Assembly: GCA_036250225.1 (NCBI GenBank)
Contig: JAPZLL010000009.1
Coordinates: 496,001-560,000, forward strand
DNA: 64,000 nt
Reading direction: 5' to 3'
Origin: Cercophora sp. LCS_1
Taxonomy: Eukaryota > Ascomycota > Sordariomycetes > Sordariales > Lasiosphaeriaceae
The position numbers and the translations under genes are program-made. Shown here piece by piece: positions 44,621 through 56,158 of the stretch (positions within the stretch are counted from its first letter, which is position 1; every line of letters begins with the position of its first letter). The notes under the pieces are model-generated. The model was not told the DNA's origin, made no database searches, and worked only from the letters and a program-made list of their open reading frames with translations.

Positions 44621-46684
44621 TCAAACAAACGTGAAAGCTCTGAGCTCATCAGGCTCATCCTTCCAGGCCTCACCTCGCATAATGCCTTGTATGTAAACAG
44701 GCCCAAGAAGGTGGTACTGGCCGCCCGGGCCTAGGGGTCTGACGGAAAGCGGATACTCCAGGCCCGGAACGAGGATGATTTCATCCCCTGCGGTAACTGA
44801 GTTTGGCGCAGTCCCCATGTACCCTTCGGTCGTCATGATAAAGCACTTTGCCTTGTTTCGTAGGTGGGCGTTCTGATGAAAGCACAGCGCGGGGTGGTTG
44901 GTATGGATTGCCCTCGAAATGAGCCACTCGTTCGAAGCGAGGACTTTCTCTTTGTCGCGGCCGTCCCACTCCTGGTGCTCGTAATCAACCCAATCCGGCC
45001 GCATCGTCTCAGGCGGTAGCATGGCCCGGATATCCCGCATGGAAAGGCCACGCTTCGCTGGCCCATCCTTGTTGACTCCGGCGCCAAATAGGCCCTGCCA
45101 AACCATGAATCCCTCTCGCGACCGGTCTAAAAAGTCTTTCTCCTTATCGTTCGGCGATATGAACGAGTGCTCCTGTAGGAGAGTGTTGTAGAAGGCATCG
45201 TAAGCGACTGCTGGACCAGTGCCGTACTTCCTCCAACCCCCTTCCCTCCTTAACCCCAAATACCACAATCGAATCCACTCGAGCCAGGCTTCCACGGCCT
45301 CGGCGTGGAGGTACGGCTGTAGCATCGTGAGAGCCTCTCCGTATACGCGCTGGCCAAGAAACGGCGACTTTTCGGATCTCCGTGCAATCGAGTCGATTAC
45401 TCTGCCAAAGACGCGAAGCTTCTTTCCATCGGGGGAGAACGAGAAAATGGGCCCAGTCTCGGACCCAGCTGCATGCCAGGCACCGGACTTGAGGGGCGCT
45501 GAAGGTTGTCGGACATGCCAAGTCGGAACCCACGATGGCCAACTCGGTCGGTCTTCCAGCCCATTGACGAAATTCAGGGTTTTTAAGCTTTGGTCGTGCT
45601 CGATCGCCAGGCGCGCTGCTTCTGTGAAGACCTCCTCGACCGGTCTGTCGTAATCCGGCGGCCCAAGAGTGAGACCCAGGCGGGCGAGGACGCCGTGAAG
45701 ACTGAATATCCGGTCGACCGGGATTGTAGCCTCCATGGTGTATGCCTTGGAAAGCAGCGATGTGATCTCGTTCGCAAGTGGTTCCACCCGAGTTTCCCTG
45801 GGCCTGACCAAGTCCCGCACTGCGACGTGCATTGACATGGACGAATGCATCTCGCAGATTGTTCCATGTTGACCGGCCGCGTCCTCAACTCGCTGCAGCA
45901 GGTTGATGGCGAGGACGAAAGTTGTCCATCTCAATGTTGTGCGACCGACGTGGATGACGGCCTCCCGGGCGAAAGCGACCTCTTGGAGCGTCCATGCCCG
46001 CTTGAACCATCGAGATATGGAGAGACTGGAGAAAGGATTCCACTGGTAGGCGAGAAACTTGCGTGTATCTGCAGGGTTGTAGTCAGATCCCATGGCTGTT
46101 CGACGCATGTCCTCTGAGAAAGAAAGGCTTACCTGTCCAACCCTGATACCTCTCCTTGGCCAAATGCATTTGCGAGGCTTCGCTCGCGCCCTCCACAGCC
46201 TCGAACGACCGAAGGAATGTAAGCCAAGATCATCAAGCATGCTTCCAGGTGCGATCCAAATGAGGACCTTGTCGGCCTGCGCGTAGATGTCGGCCATAAG
46301 CTGGACCTGCTGGGTCCGCTCGGCTTTCGATGTCTGGTCGATGCACACGGCATCAACCCACAGCACCCGATTGCGCGATGCATGTCGAAGGTGGACGAGG
46401 GCAGCATGGCAGTTCTCCTTCACTAGAAGCGGCTGGTTATCAATGAAGACAAAGTCGCTCTTCTTGGTTTCCCATGGATCCCAAACGTACGAGAGCGCTT
46501 CATAATCAGGCTTCGAGTCGAGGGGTACTTCCCGCAATGTCGCATCGATACGATTGGGGTCTTTGGAGCCTGGGTCGAGCGGGAGTAGCGTAAGGAGGCG
46601 GATGGTTCGCGGTTGGCCGAGGGGCTGGTACTTGTAGCCAGCAACCGCAAGGAGCATTTTGACGAAGTCAGATGGCGAAGACAT
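44621..46684 (-). pseudogene. HET-domain gene with a probable 1-nt frameshift
   Basis: HET protein (PF06985). Start ATG 46684 (residue 28 of a longer frame from 46765, which lacks family support). HET motifs: YEALSYVWDPWE at about 61-72, RVLWVDAVCIDQ at 106-117 and RWFKRAWTLQEVA. A single frame stays open to 44621, but between 46225 and 46068 it encodes an odd Arg-rich segment. Another frame there reads LTFLRSFEAVEGASEASQ then RYQGWT and joins through a good 64-nt intron (46132-46069, GTAAGC donor, CTGAC branch, GCAG acceptor) to DTRKFLAYQWNPFSS. So a base seems lost near 46225; intron retention (64 = 3n+1) happens to restore the frame. The C-terminus (GYMGTAPNSVTAGDE, YIQGIMRGEAW) is normal. 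Sequencing error remains possible. Confidence 0.75.
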
Positions 46685-47924
46685 TTTGCTGCGTGCGGGT
46701 GAAATGTACCTAATCGCAATTAGCGGGGCTTCGGCTGGGATGATATAGCAAGCAGCAGAGCGCACCTTCTCCGGTTTTGCTTCACATCGGGAAGGTGGGG
46801 TCCTTCAGCTTGGTAACATGAAACAGAAACAGTTCAATACCACCCCGAAACCTTTTTTTTTTTTTTTAGCACGGCAATGGGTGTCGCTAGGTTTATGGTC
46901 AAGAGCGTTGTTTCGCACTTTACTCCTCCTTAGCGTTCCTGGCTTCTCGAACGAAATGCCACCAAACGAGAGGGATCTTGCGACGCTTCCACGGACAACA
47001 CTGTTCAAAGCTCCAAGAGATTCTTGGCCATTAGCCCCTGTGAGTACCTAGCTATCGTGGCATGCCGCGGGGATTTTTGAGGGTGAGCTGACCACCCATC
47101 TTTCGTCCCAAGTGGGCAATGCTACCCAAGCGTCCGACATTATGCAGATGCGAGTACGGGGCATCTATTGTTGCTGGCTGTCGGCGCGCTGGACGCCGAG
47201 CGCTCCCTTCTGCCAAGGGTCGTGGCATGCAACAAGACCGCCATCCACTTGATACAGCGTCGCTGGATCGGCCGGGGGCCTCCCTTTTTCACGCAGAATT
47301 ATCTGGACGAATGGTGGTCCGTGATGAGGTCTTTTTACCCTGACCCACGGCTGCTGCCTTGGTGTGTGGGGAGGCGGGGAATTCCGGTTGCGGTTTTTGC
47401 GCAAACCCTTTCCCACTCAAGGCACACGGAATGGCTGACCATTTGCTCTTTCCAGGCACTTGAGCTCAGGCTCGGCTTCAACGCCGGCGAGTAATTGACA
47501 ATGCCGGCCGGGTGGACAATCCTCCCGCTGCCGCATCCCTTTCTCCGGTCGGGGCATGGTCAAATGTTTCAACGCACCGAAGCCGCTGCAACGGTGTCGA
47601 AACACTGACCAAATGAATGGCTCTGTGCACGTCTCCCTGTGGCAAACCGAATAAACTCGGTGCAGGCGCCTGAAAATGCCTTGGCTGTGTTTTGGGGTGC
47701 CTAGATATTGGACGCGGGTGGCTCAGGGGTCACCCCACGCCTAGCGACTGGGGAGCACAGCCCGGCGATGTTCGCGACAAACCAATCAACGTGTGACCCG
47801 TCAGACCGGCAATTTTACGCACATCACTCGACTGTCAGTTATCTCTCGCCATCCCAGGAAAACGTGAGGACTCGACCGAGGTGAAAGCTATCACATCAAC
47901 GGGACGGCTTCGCTGTTCCCTTGG
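46685..47924. other. Divergent intergenic region between the HET gene and the NLR gene
   Basis: 1.24 kb shared upstream region. A 15-nt T-run lies at about 46852-46866. Frames here have no motif. Presumably it contains the promoters of both genes. Confidence 0.5.
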
Positions 47925-50900
47925 ATGATGGAGGTTCTCAGTGCAGCCGCAAGTATCTTGACCGTTCTGGAGGTTGGCTATAAGTCGGCAGTATGGATCC
48001 TCAAGACGTTGACAGCGATGGAGAAGGCCCCGGCAATGGTCGGGAACATGGCAGCAGACTTGGCAGTTCTTCAATCTGTCTTTCTTCAACTCAAAGACTG
48101 CGACATGGTCAAACTGGACACTAGTGATTGCCTCAAAGTCGCGATTAACCGGTGTACGGATGACCTGCAGCAGTTGGAGCGTTGTCTCGGCGCATTAACT
48201 GTCAAACCTCACGGCAAGCAGACGGGCAAGCCATGGAAGAAGCTGTGGAACAGGATTCAAACGGTTTCCAGAGAAGATGTTTTGAAGGAGGGCCGGGAAA
48301 AGCTGCAGAGACATGTGCAAGTTCTCACGCTTGGCCTCAACATAATACAAAGGTACGGTGGCGTTCAACCCAACCCAAACTCATTCGTGGTGTTGCAGCT
48401 CCAATCAACTAACATGGGAGGTTTCGCCATTAGCCAGCATATGTCATCTGCGGCGGGGCAGCTTGAGCAGCTCGTCCGTGCAACCATGGAGAAGGATGAA
48501 CTAGGCTGCAACCTGAGAACGATTCACGATGCCATCTCCGCTGTCAGCGCCGCTGGCTCCGGCCGCTCATCGGGACTCAACCACGTCTTGCGCCTGGCCC
48601 AAGACATCAATTCGATATCGGCACAAACTTCCATTCTTGTAGCCGAGGAGTTTGAGGTAGCATCCAGCTTTCGCAAGGGTACGCATTCTACCGCCATTAT
48701 TCCACCCCTAATTCGGTTGGAGATGACTAACCTGACAACCGCGAGCCGCAGCCACGAGAGCCACAGAATTTGAGCGCATGCAACACGATTGCGAAATGTG
48801 GCTAAGGGCCCCCAACACTCGTCAAGTGCTGCAAGATCTCGATTCTGCGAGGTTACCAGGGACCTGCGAATGGTTAGCCGATGAGCTTGGATACAAAAAG
48901 TGGTGCTCAGTTGAGTCACTGCTGTCAAGAGATCGTGTCTTGGGAATCTCTGGAAAACCAGGGTCCGGAAAGAGCATTCTGGCATCTTGGATCGCCCTCG
49001 ACATGAAGCGTTGCGGTCGCAATCACATCTTCTTTTCCTTCTCCGGGGTTGATGGCACACGGCATGAGTTTGGAAGCTTCTACAGGTCTGCGATATCACA
49101 GATCATGAAGCTGCCCGCCTTTGCGCAGGGGTACCAAATTCTTCAGAGAGCCATCATCCAGGGCCAGCCATCGACGCTGGACCTGCGGGATTGTCTGCTT
49201 CGCATCGCTGACATCTCCGATTCACCACTGTACTGGATTGTCGACGGGGTTGATGAGGCGGCACACACGACAGACGATTTCTGGCATTACACAAGGCTGT
49301 TGATGCAAAAATGTCCGCATTCACGACTCGTTGCGCTTGGCCGACCACACAGTTTTGGGTCTGCGTTCCCGTCAAGGCAGATAATCAGTTTATCAGCTGA
49401 TACGGTAAGACATGATATCATGGCGTTTGCGCGGGCACAAACATCGCAAATTCCGCTGCTAGATGGATCAGATCTCCTTTACATGGCGCTTGAAGCGGCC
49501 GTAGACATGTCAGACGGCATGTTCCTGTGGACCAAGCTCCTGCTCGACGATGTGGCAAGATGCGGATCTGTTCGCCAATTGAAGGAGCGTTTAGGCCGCT
49601 TGCCCAGGGGGATTGACGCCATGTACCAAGAGACATTCAGTCAGATCTCCGACCGACACAAGGACGATAGCACCTCCCAGCAGAGGGTTCAATTCATCTT
49701 CAGAATTGTTGCGGGCGCCAGGAGGCCCATGACAGTGCACGAGCTTCAGCGGGCCCAAGCCCTGGCATTCATCACAGCACTAGACCCGGAGGAAAGCGAG
49801 TGCGAAGACGAAGGCGAAGACTTAAACAGCCTGGATCACCGACTGGTGGAAGACTACCTGCTGGACCAGCCCGAGAAGCGGATCCTCGAACTTTGTTCGC
49901 CGCTAGTGGTCATCAACCAAGGGGTTGTCAGTCTCCTCCACTCGTCTGTCAAAGAGTTCCTCGACAGTCAGGGGAAATCACAGCCCTCTGGGCCTGGCAT
50001 TCCCAATGTACTAAACAGCGATCATCATCTTGCCTTGATTTGCCTGGAGAGTCTCCTCCTCAGAGATACCCTCGAGTCAGCCGCAGCGCCAGAGAGGTCA
50101 GGGCCACACGGGAACTCCCAAGATGGGGCAGACCCTTTCCACGAATACGCATACAGGTATTTGGGCTACCATGTCGCACACAGCCTGGACTCGTTACTTC
50201 AAATGGGTGAAAATTCGTCTCTCTACCGCTTTTTCACGACTGGCGGAATATTATCTTGGTTTGAGGAATGTCTGCTTCTTTCGGGTAAGGACGGCTCAGT
50301 GATAGTGGAACTATGGGATGTGTTGGAGGAACTCCTCTTGGAAGACACAGAGTCAGATTCGGAGTCAGATTTGGAAACAGGCTATGTCGAGCCAGAACCC
50401 GACGCGGAGGGTGAAGACGTGTCCGGGCCCTCCCGCCTTCTCACCATCGCGAGGGAAGTTGTACAGCAAGGCCTTCAGGAGCGAGGACGGGTTCTGGGAG
50501 CAGATCACTGGCGCACTCAACTCGTCCAACTCGTGTGGGATGTTGTGTTTGATACTTCCGACAGCTCGGATACATCCAGCGTTGACGGAGAGATTACTGG
50601 GACCCCTGGACTGAACACTCCGCGGACGCCGCCTCCTCCGACCAGCTCGTCATCTCCGCCGGCACACCCAGATTCGGATCAGCGGACCACGAATTCGGAC
50701 GCAACCGAGGGCCAAGGTAAACCTCCGGGTACAGAAGCCAAGGGGGCATCGACAGGCATACATAAGAGCAAGGTTTATAGGCTGATGCAGCGACTTGCTA
50801 GTGTTGCCACAACCATTTCTCAAAAGATGCCCGTGGGGTTGCTGTATTTCATTGCAAGGGTGCTCTCCGCTTTTGGGCTTGTCGGTGATGGAATCCGAGT

Positions 50901-51981
50901 TCTCGAGCTGTGCTTGGAAAGGGTGGGCAATAAGGACAGTGAGAAGCAGCGGAGATTCAGATTCGAGATACTAGACTTACTTGGCCAGCTTTACTACCAG
51001 GTCGAACGATTCAAAGATGCTGAGAGGGTTTTCCGCCTCTCGCTCGAGATTAAGAGGGCGATGGGGGGTATTATCGAGGATGGCGCCGTCTTGAGAACGC
51101 TGACCTGGATGATGGAAATTCTCGACCGCCGTGGCGACCACACCGAGGCAATAAGACTTTCGTCGGACACGGTCACGGCGATCAAGAGTCCCACGGCTCG
51201 CCCAGAGGTCCTTACCATCGGGGCCATGCATGCGGCGGCGCTCATCCGGATCGGGCGGTCTGAGGACGCGGAGCTGCTACTACGGGATGTGATCTTGCAT
51301 CGAAAGGCCAACCAAGAGTCACTCAAAGAGGCGTACAGGACAATTGAGTCGATGAAACGGCAATTTCCCGGAAAGGCAGCAAGCCTGTTTGGGCAACTTG
51401 CGACTGCTCGGTTCAGGACCTTGGGGCCACGCCACAACGATACACTGCTGGCCCTTATCAAACAGGCCCAGACTCTCATCCGACTCAACAGAGAGGAGGA
51501 GTGCAAGGCGGTTTGTCGCCAACTACATGCGGTCCAGGCCACCAAGCACGGGCACATGCGCCCTGATGTCAAGGCCTGGATCGATGTCAGGATCGAGAAA
51601 AGGAGCAACGGGAGGGAGACTTGCGCCTTCGAGTATTGTGGGTATAAGCTGGGGATTGGGGCTGGGACTATACCGCTATGGAGCCGGCGAATGGTACATG
51701 AAGATAACGGGGATGAAAAAAGCGGCCCGTCCTGGGTGGTCACCCCTTCAACAGCAACATGTGCCATCAATGATCAACCCGACCCTCCAAGGCCCGTGGT
51801 GCCTGAAACGGCCGATGCAGCGCCATTGGGCTCGGAAGACATTGTGCAAGACACACCCCCGGAAGGTTTAGTAGCCTCTCGCCGTATGATGTTTGTTGAG
51901 GCAGTGGAAACAGGGGCCATGCCGCTGTGTGGACGAAACAACCCCGACGCCCTTTTCCACGTGGCAGGTACATATGTTTAG
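47925..51981 (+). CDS. NLR-like STAND protein: HeLo-like N-terminus, NACHT, TPR-type C-terminus
   Basis: Fungal NOD-like receptor, 1327 aa. Exon 1 is 47925..48678 (GTACGC donor) and exon 2 is 48752..51981; a second acceptor 12 nt downstream (exon from 48760+4) would delete four residues in frame. Residues about 1-70 resemble the HeLo-like N-terminal domain that often executes cell death. NACHT follows: Walker A GKPGSGKS at 319-326 and Walker B WIVDGVDEA at about 413-421, then RLVALGRP and winged-helix-like sequence. An acidic Ser/Asp tract and a Pro/Ser linker separate this from a helical TPR-type region at about 940-1180 (YYQVERFKDAERVFRLSLEI and a similar later unit). Such proteins sense non-self cues in heterokaryon incompatibility. 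It is divergent from the HET gene. Both exons are open, so it looks functional. Confidence 0.9.
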
Positions 51982-52933
51982 ACCTTATTGGATGACCGTT
52001 CCATATAGAACTGAATAGGATCAATCAATGAAAACTCCATTGGGTAGCTGCTTGTACTGGGACTACGATCACAAGTCATGTGCTAAGATTAAGGTGCGCC
52101 CAAGTAGCAACGACAGGGGGAACCTCGTTCATCGTCTAGCAGGTAACACTTTCGAGATGTTTGATGTCTAGGGACGAAATGGAACTGCAGAGTTCAAAAG
52201 CCGCCAATGAGAAGACAACCAGCCCGACAGAAGTGGTGGTGGTAATGCCGGAGCGACGTCGGAATATCCTGGAGCATGGTGCTCGCCGGAAGGCAACCTA
52301 GTCGCTGGGCCGATCCCTACCTCGTGCGGACAACCTAGGCACCTACCTAACTATAGCAGGTGGAATCGAGCGCCGTGCTTCGGTTCTAAAGTGCGTGTTT
52401 GGGGCGAGCCATGTAGAATTTGGGCGATTTCGTAAAAACATGGGGTAGGATTGGTTAGAATTCCCAGTTGGGAAGAATGCCAACTTTGTCCAGGGTTCGT
52501 CTAGGGTGGAAGACCGGCTGCGACGAGCCCATCAACATTGACACAAAGTTGGTTGCCAAGGTGCCAGTGACTTCCCGCTCGGACAGAAGTGTTGTGAAGC
52601 AGAGACAGTAGTGTTGCTGAAATGGGTCGGGTCTTGGCAAGCCGGCGCCGCAGCTCCGCAGCTGGGAGTGAACCCCACCACGACCGGATGGGCATCGGGC
52701 CTGCAGTCAATAGTGGGGTACGTAGGGCCGAACGAGACCGGCGCGAAACTCTCCACCGATACCGACGGCCAAAGGCCGTAATGGGATTGTCATGCAAGAG
52801 GGAAAGCATAAGAAGCATGGAGCTTTTTTGCCGTCAACGACGTCAGCCACCAGGCCATTGTGTCGACGCGTCTTCGTCTCCAATTGCAAACAGCCGGTGT
52901 TGGTGGGGCGCTTCAGAAGCAAACGAAAATTCT
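51982..52933. other. Intergenic region
   Basis: 3' region of the NLR gene. No gene seen. Confidence 0.5.
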
Positions 52934-53125
52934 ATGTCCAACACCCAATCTCAACCCACTTGCCCAACATTCCACGACACAACATCAGTCCCAATTTAGG
53001 CCGACGCCCCCACAACCAAGCCCATCACCCGTCTCGACAATGGCACTTGGAGGCACGACCGACCCGAGAAGGACGCGTACCGTCTCCTGATCGACGCTTA
53101 CCGCCTGAAGATGGAGGACGACTAG
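52934..53125 (+). pseudogene. Relic of a MYND-type zinc-finger family gene
   Basis: From ATG 52934 the frame reads MSNTQSQPTCPTFHD, then TAG at 52997-52999, then ITRLDNGTWRHDRPEKDAYR and LLIDAYRLKMEDD, stopping at TAG 53123. The segment NGTWRHDRPEKD..YRLLIDAYRL.MED is a recognisable block that follows the MYND finger in a large family of small fungal proteins. The Cys-rich MYND finger itself is missing and the normal continuation after MED is lost, so this is a fragment. The first stop would be CAG before a C to T change. Confidence 0.6.
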
Positions 53126-53637
53126 TCTGACCGTTGACATCGCCGCTCTGGACCATCAATCGCTCGCGTCGTCAGCAAAGTTGAATGAGCGCCGATGGTT
53201 TGACAGACGATAGAGGCAACCAACCAACCACACCTCGCAACGGCTCGACAACGACGACGGTGACGTTACACTAAACGCCGGGCGATTGGCCCTCTCGCAT
53301 TAATAAATCTGCCAGGGTACCATCCCCGCATGGGTCCCGATCTGCCCCGTCTGCCGGGCAATTTACTCGGCATACAGCCGGAACCCGTCGACCCATACCA
53401 CAGCCCGTAATTGTCCTCCTTCCGCATACAGCCAAGGCCATGCCGTCGAAATGGACTTCGGTATTTGCGATTTCCCCTCACCGCGTCCATCGCTCTTATC
53501 TCGACCGATTCCCGTACCCGCGTGTCAGCACGCGTCCTGTTTGCTGTGATGATCGCATTCTCTCCCAGCACAGGGGTTCACTTCTTTGAGCCGCCAACGG
53601 TCGAGTGCTGCCTCACAGGCACCGAAACACCGCCAAA
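53126..53637. other. Intergenic region
   Basis: Promoter and leader of the second MFS gene. No gene recognised. Confidence 0.5.
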
Positions 53638-55437
53638 ATGGGCGAACGCGATACCCCGTTCCGCACGAACTTGAAGTGCTTCCTGATCTGCTTCCTCATG
53701 TCTTTGGCCAATTCCCAGGTACGCATCCTCCGGGCCAGACTGTCAACAATCACCTCCCCAGCCCATCCATCAAATCTCTCCATGAAAAACCTGCTAACAT
53801 TCCCTCCCAGTATGGCTACGACACCGCCGTGATCGCCGCCTTCCAAGCCATGCGCGGCTTCCTCCGCGTCTTCGGCTACCCCGACCCAGCCCTCGCCTCG
53901 GGCTGGGGCATCGAGCCGACCCACCAACAACTCATCACCTCCTTCATGAACGTCGGCACCATGTTCGGCGTGCTCTTCACCGCGCCCTTTGCCCGCTACC
54001 AGGGCCGCAAGGCCGGGATCTGGCTCGGCACGCTGATCTGCTTCGTCGGCATCGCCGTGCAAATGGGCACCGAGAGCATCGCGGGCGTGTGCGTCGGTCG
54101 CACGCTCATCGGCGTCGCCAACTCCTTCTACATCACCTTTGCCAACGCCTACGTCAGCGAGAGCGCGCCGCGCCATTTGAGGGCTGTGATGGGCGGGCTG
54201 TTTGGCATCATGCCTACTTTTGGGGGCATGTTTGGGACTGTGACGGTGTACTTGGCCAAGAATATCGATTCGAAGCTGTGTTACCAGATCCCGTTGGCTT
54301 GTCTGTTTGTGTTCCCGACCGTGTTGAGCGTGTTTCTCATTTTTGTGCCCGAGTCGCCGAGGTGGTTGTTGATCAAGAATCGGAAGGAGGAGGCTGAGAA
54401 GGCGCTGCGGTCGCTGCGCGGGGATTCGTTGACGGAGGAGTTGTTTCAGGAGGAGTTTGTTGAGATGGTTCGGGGTATCGAGGAGGAGAAGGCCATGGCT
54501 AAGGGGGCCAGCCTCAAGGAGATTTGGCAGGGGGCTAACCTGCGGCGGACGATCTTGTGTATTGGAGTGTACTCTTCGAGAGCGGCGAGTGGGTTATGGG
54601 TGTTCATTGCTTATGGCGTAAGTCAGCGGTTTTGCTTTCCAAAGGCTGTGCTAACGTGAGCAGACCTACTTTTTCCAGCAGGCGGGCGTCAAGGACCCCT
54701 TCGCCATGTCCATGTACACATTCGCTGCCGGGATTGTCGGTACCATCTTTGCCATCTGGTGCTCGTATCGGTTGTTCGGAAGACGAACCATGGTTCTCTT
54801 TGGCACAGCGGGCGCCGTGGTCTGCATGTTTGCGGCTGCACTGGGCGGGACCGTCTCGCCGGGAACACCGCAAGCCGCAAAGAACTTTATGGCCTGGAAT
54901 GTTATCTACAGGTGAGCCGGGGCTTGTCGCTATCGGGACTCATTTCACTAACCTTGACAGCGTGGTATATGGCGGCTTCGCAGCGACAATTGCCTGGCCC
55001 ATCTCGGCAGAGGTCGTCAACTCGAAGCTGCGTGTCCTGACACTGTCGGTTGCCACCGCGATCGACTATGTCCTTGCTTGTAGGCCAACTTCCCAGCACA
55101 CGAACGGACGTTTACTGACGTGCGCCTAGGGCTCATTGCTTTCTGCTCCCCCTACTTCATCAACCCGAAGAGCTTGGGCTGGGGCATGAAGTATTGCTGG
55201 ATCTGGGCTGGCTCAAACGTTATCACCTTGATCTTCTTCTACTTCCTGCTCCCCGAGATGAAGGGTCGTTCCCTGGAGGAGATCGACGAACTGTTTGAGA
55301 AGCGCATCGGTGTCAGGGAGTTTGCCAAGTACGAGTGTGAATGCACGCGACAGGCGCACGAGATCGCAACGCAGAAGAAGTTGGAGGCGGCTGTGCTGCA
55401 TTCCGAGTTGGGGCTGGAGAAAGCTCCGAGTCAGTAA
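53638..55437 (+). CDS. MFS sugar transporter
   Basis: Twelve-helix sugar:proton symporter (PF00083), 520 aa, plasma membrane. Exons: 53638..53718, 53811..54617, 54664..54911, 54961..55079 and 55130..55437. The short first exon encodes a cytosolic tail plus helix 1 start and joins to YGYDTAVIAAFQAM. Signatures: ARYQGRKAGIWLG, GRTLIGVANSFY, PESPRWLLIKNRKEEAEKAL, YRLFGRRTMVLFG, and PEMKGRSLEEIDELFEKRI. The last join gives VLAWLIAFCSPYF. All introns are 46-92 nt with standard sites and every junction keeps the frame, so it appears functional. It is only distantly similar to the transporter at 27.9 kb, so the pair is not a recent duplication. Substrate undetermined. Confidence 0.93.
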
Positions 55438-55630
55438 GACATCAAGACTCATTGTGGTTACAGTAGGGGGTCACGCAAGGTTGATGGCGCGCAGGAAACG
55501 GATTGTGGTACAAAGAGGATCTATCTGGGAGCTAAAATTGAAACAGAACAATCCAGCTGGAACGAACGTCGCATCACCAAAGTGATAAACAGGTCAGAGG
55601 AGAAAGCCAAACACAGCAATCGCAAAATCC

Positions 55631-55660
55631 CACCACCACCACCACCACCACCACCCCAGC
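55631..55660. repeat. CAC trinucleotide microsatellite
   Basis: About nine (cac) units in the 3' region of the cysteine-rich gene at 55685. Confidence 0.85.
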
Positions 55661-55684
55661 CATATACCAAGCCCAAGCCCCCAT

Positions 55685-56158
55685 CTAGTTACAGACATAC
55701 TGCGTAGTAACACTCCCAAAGAACACCCCAGCATTGCAACTCTTGGAGCTGCCCTCCCCGTTCTTAGCGGGACGACACTCCCCGTACCAGCCTCCATTCT
55801 TGTTAAGCCAGATGTTCCCACCGCACCCCTCAACGGTGAGACCGCACTCGCCTCCAGCGCAGAACTTGAAGCCGCAATAGTCGGCCGGGTGCTGGCTGAT
55901 CATTCTGCTGTTGCAGGGATCCTCTCCATCAGCCCAACCTATGTTAACGATGTAGGTGACGTCGGGAAAGGAGTACGCGTGGATGTAGCCGAGGAAGATC
56001 CTTTTGTTGGCGCGGGGGGCTAGAGAGAGGGTGCCGTTGGGGTTTGTAGCCGGAGTGGTGGTGTTGCAGATGTTGGGGCTGGGGAGACCGGCGACTAGCA
56101 TGGCGGGAAAAGCCAGGAGGGAGAGGGCGAGGAGGTTGGAGAATGAAGAGGAATGCAT
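55685..56158 (-). CDS. Cysteine-rich secreted protein with a probable Kex2 site
   Basis: Secreted protein, 157 aa, no intron, function unknown. Start at the ATG at 56158, where a signal peptide begins (residues 1-24), rather than 56245. A short pro-segment ends in Asn-Lys-Arg at 51-53. The mature part begins IFLGYIHAYSFPDVTY and has eight cysteines (82, 95, 100, 105, 112, 128, 141, 156), with DYCGFKFC and a NIWLNKNGGWYGEC segment. It is probably an extracellular disulfide-rich protein. A GTTGGCT tandem repeat lies upstream at about 56262-56287, near its promoter. Confidence 0.78.
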   Translation of the reverse strand: MHSSSFSNLLALSLLAFPAMLVAGLPSPNICNTTTPATNPNGTLSLAPRANKRIFLGYIHAYSFPDVTYIVNIGWADGEDPCNSRMISQHPADYCGFKFCAGGECGLTVEGCGGNIWLNKNGGWYGECRPAKNGEGSSKSCNAGVFFGSVTTQYVCN

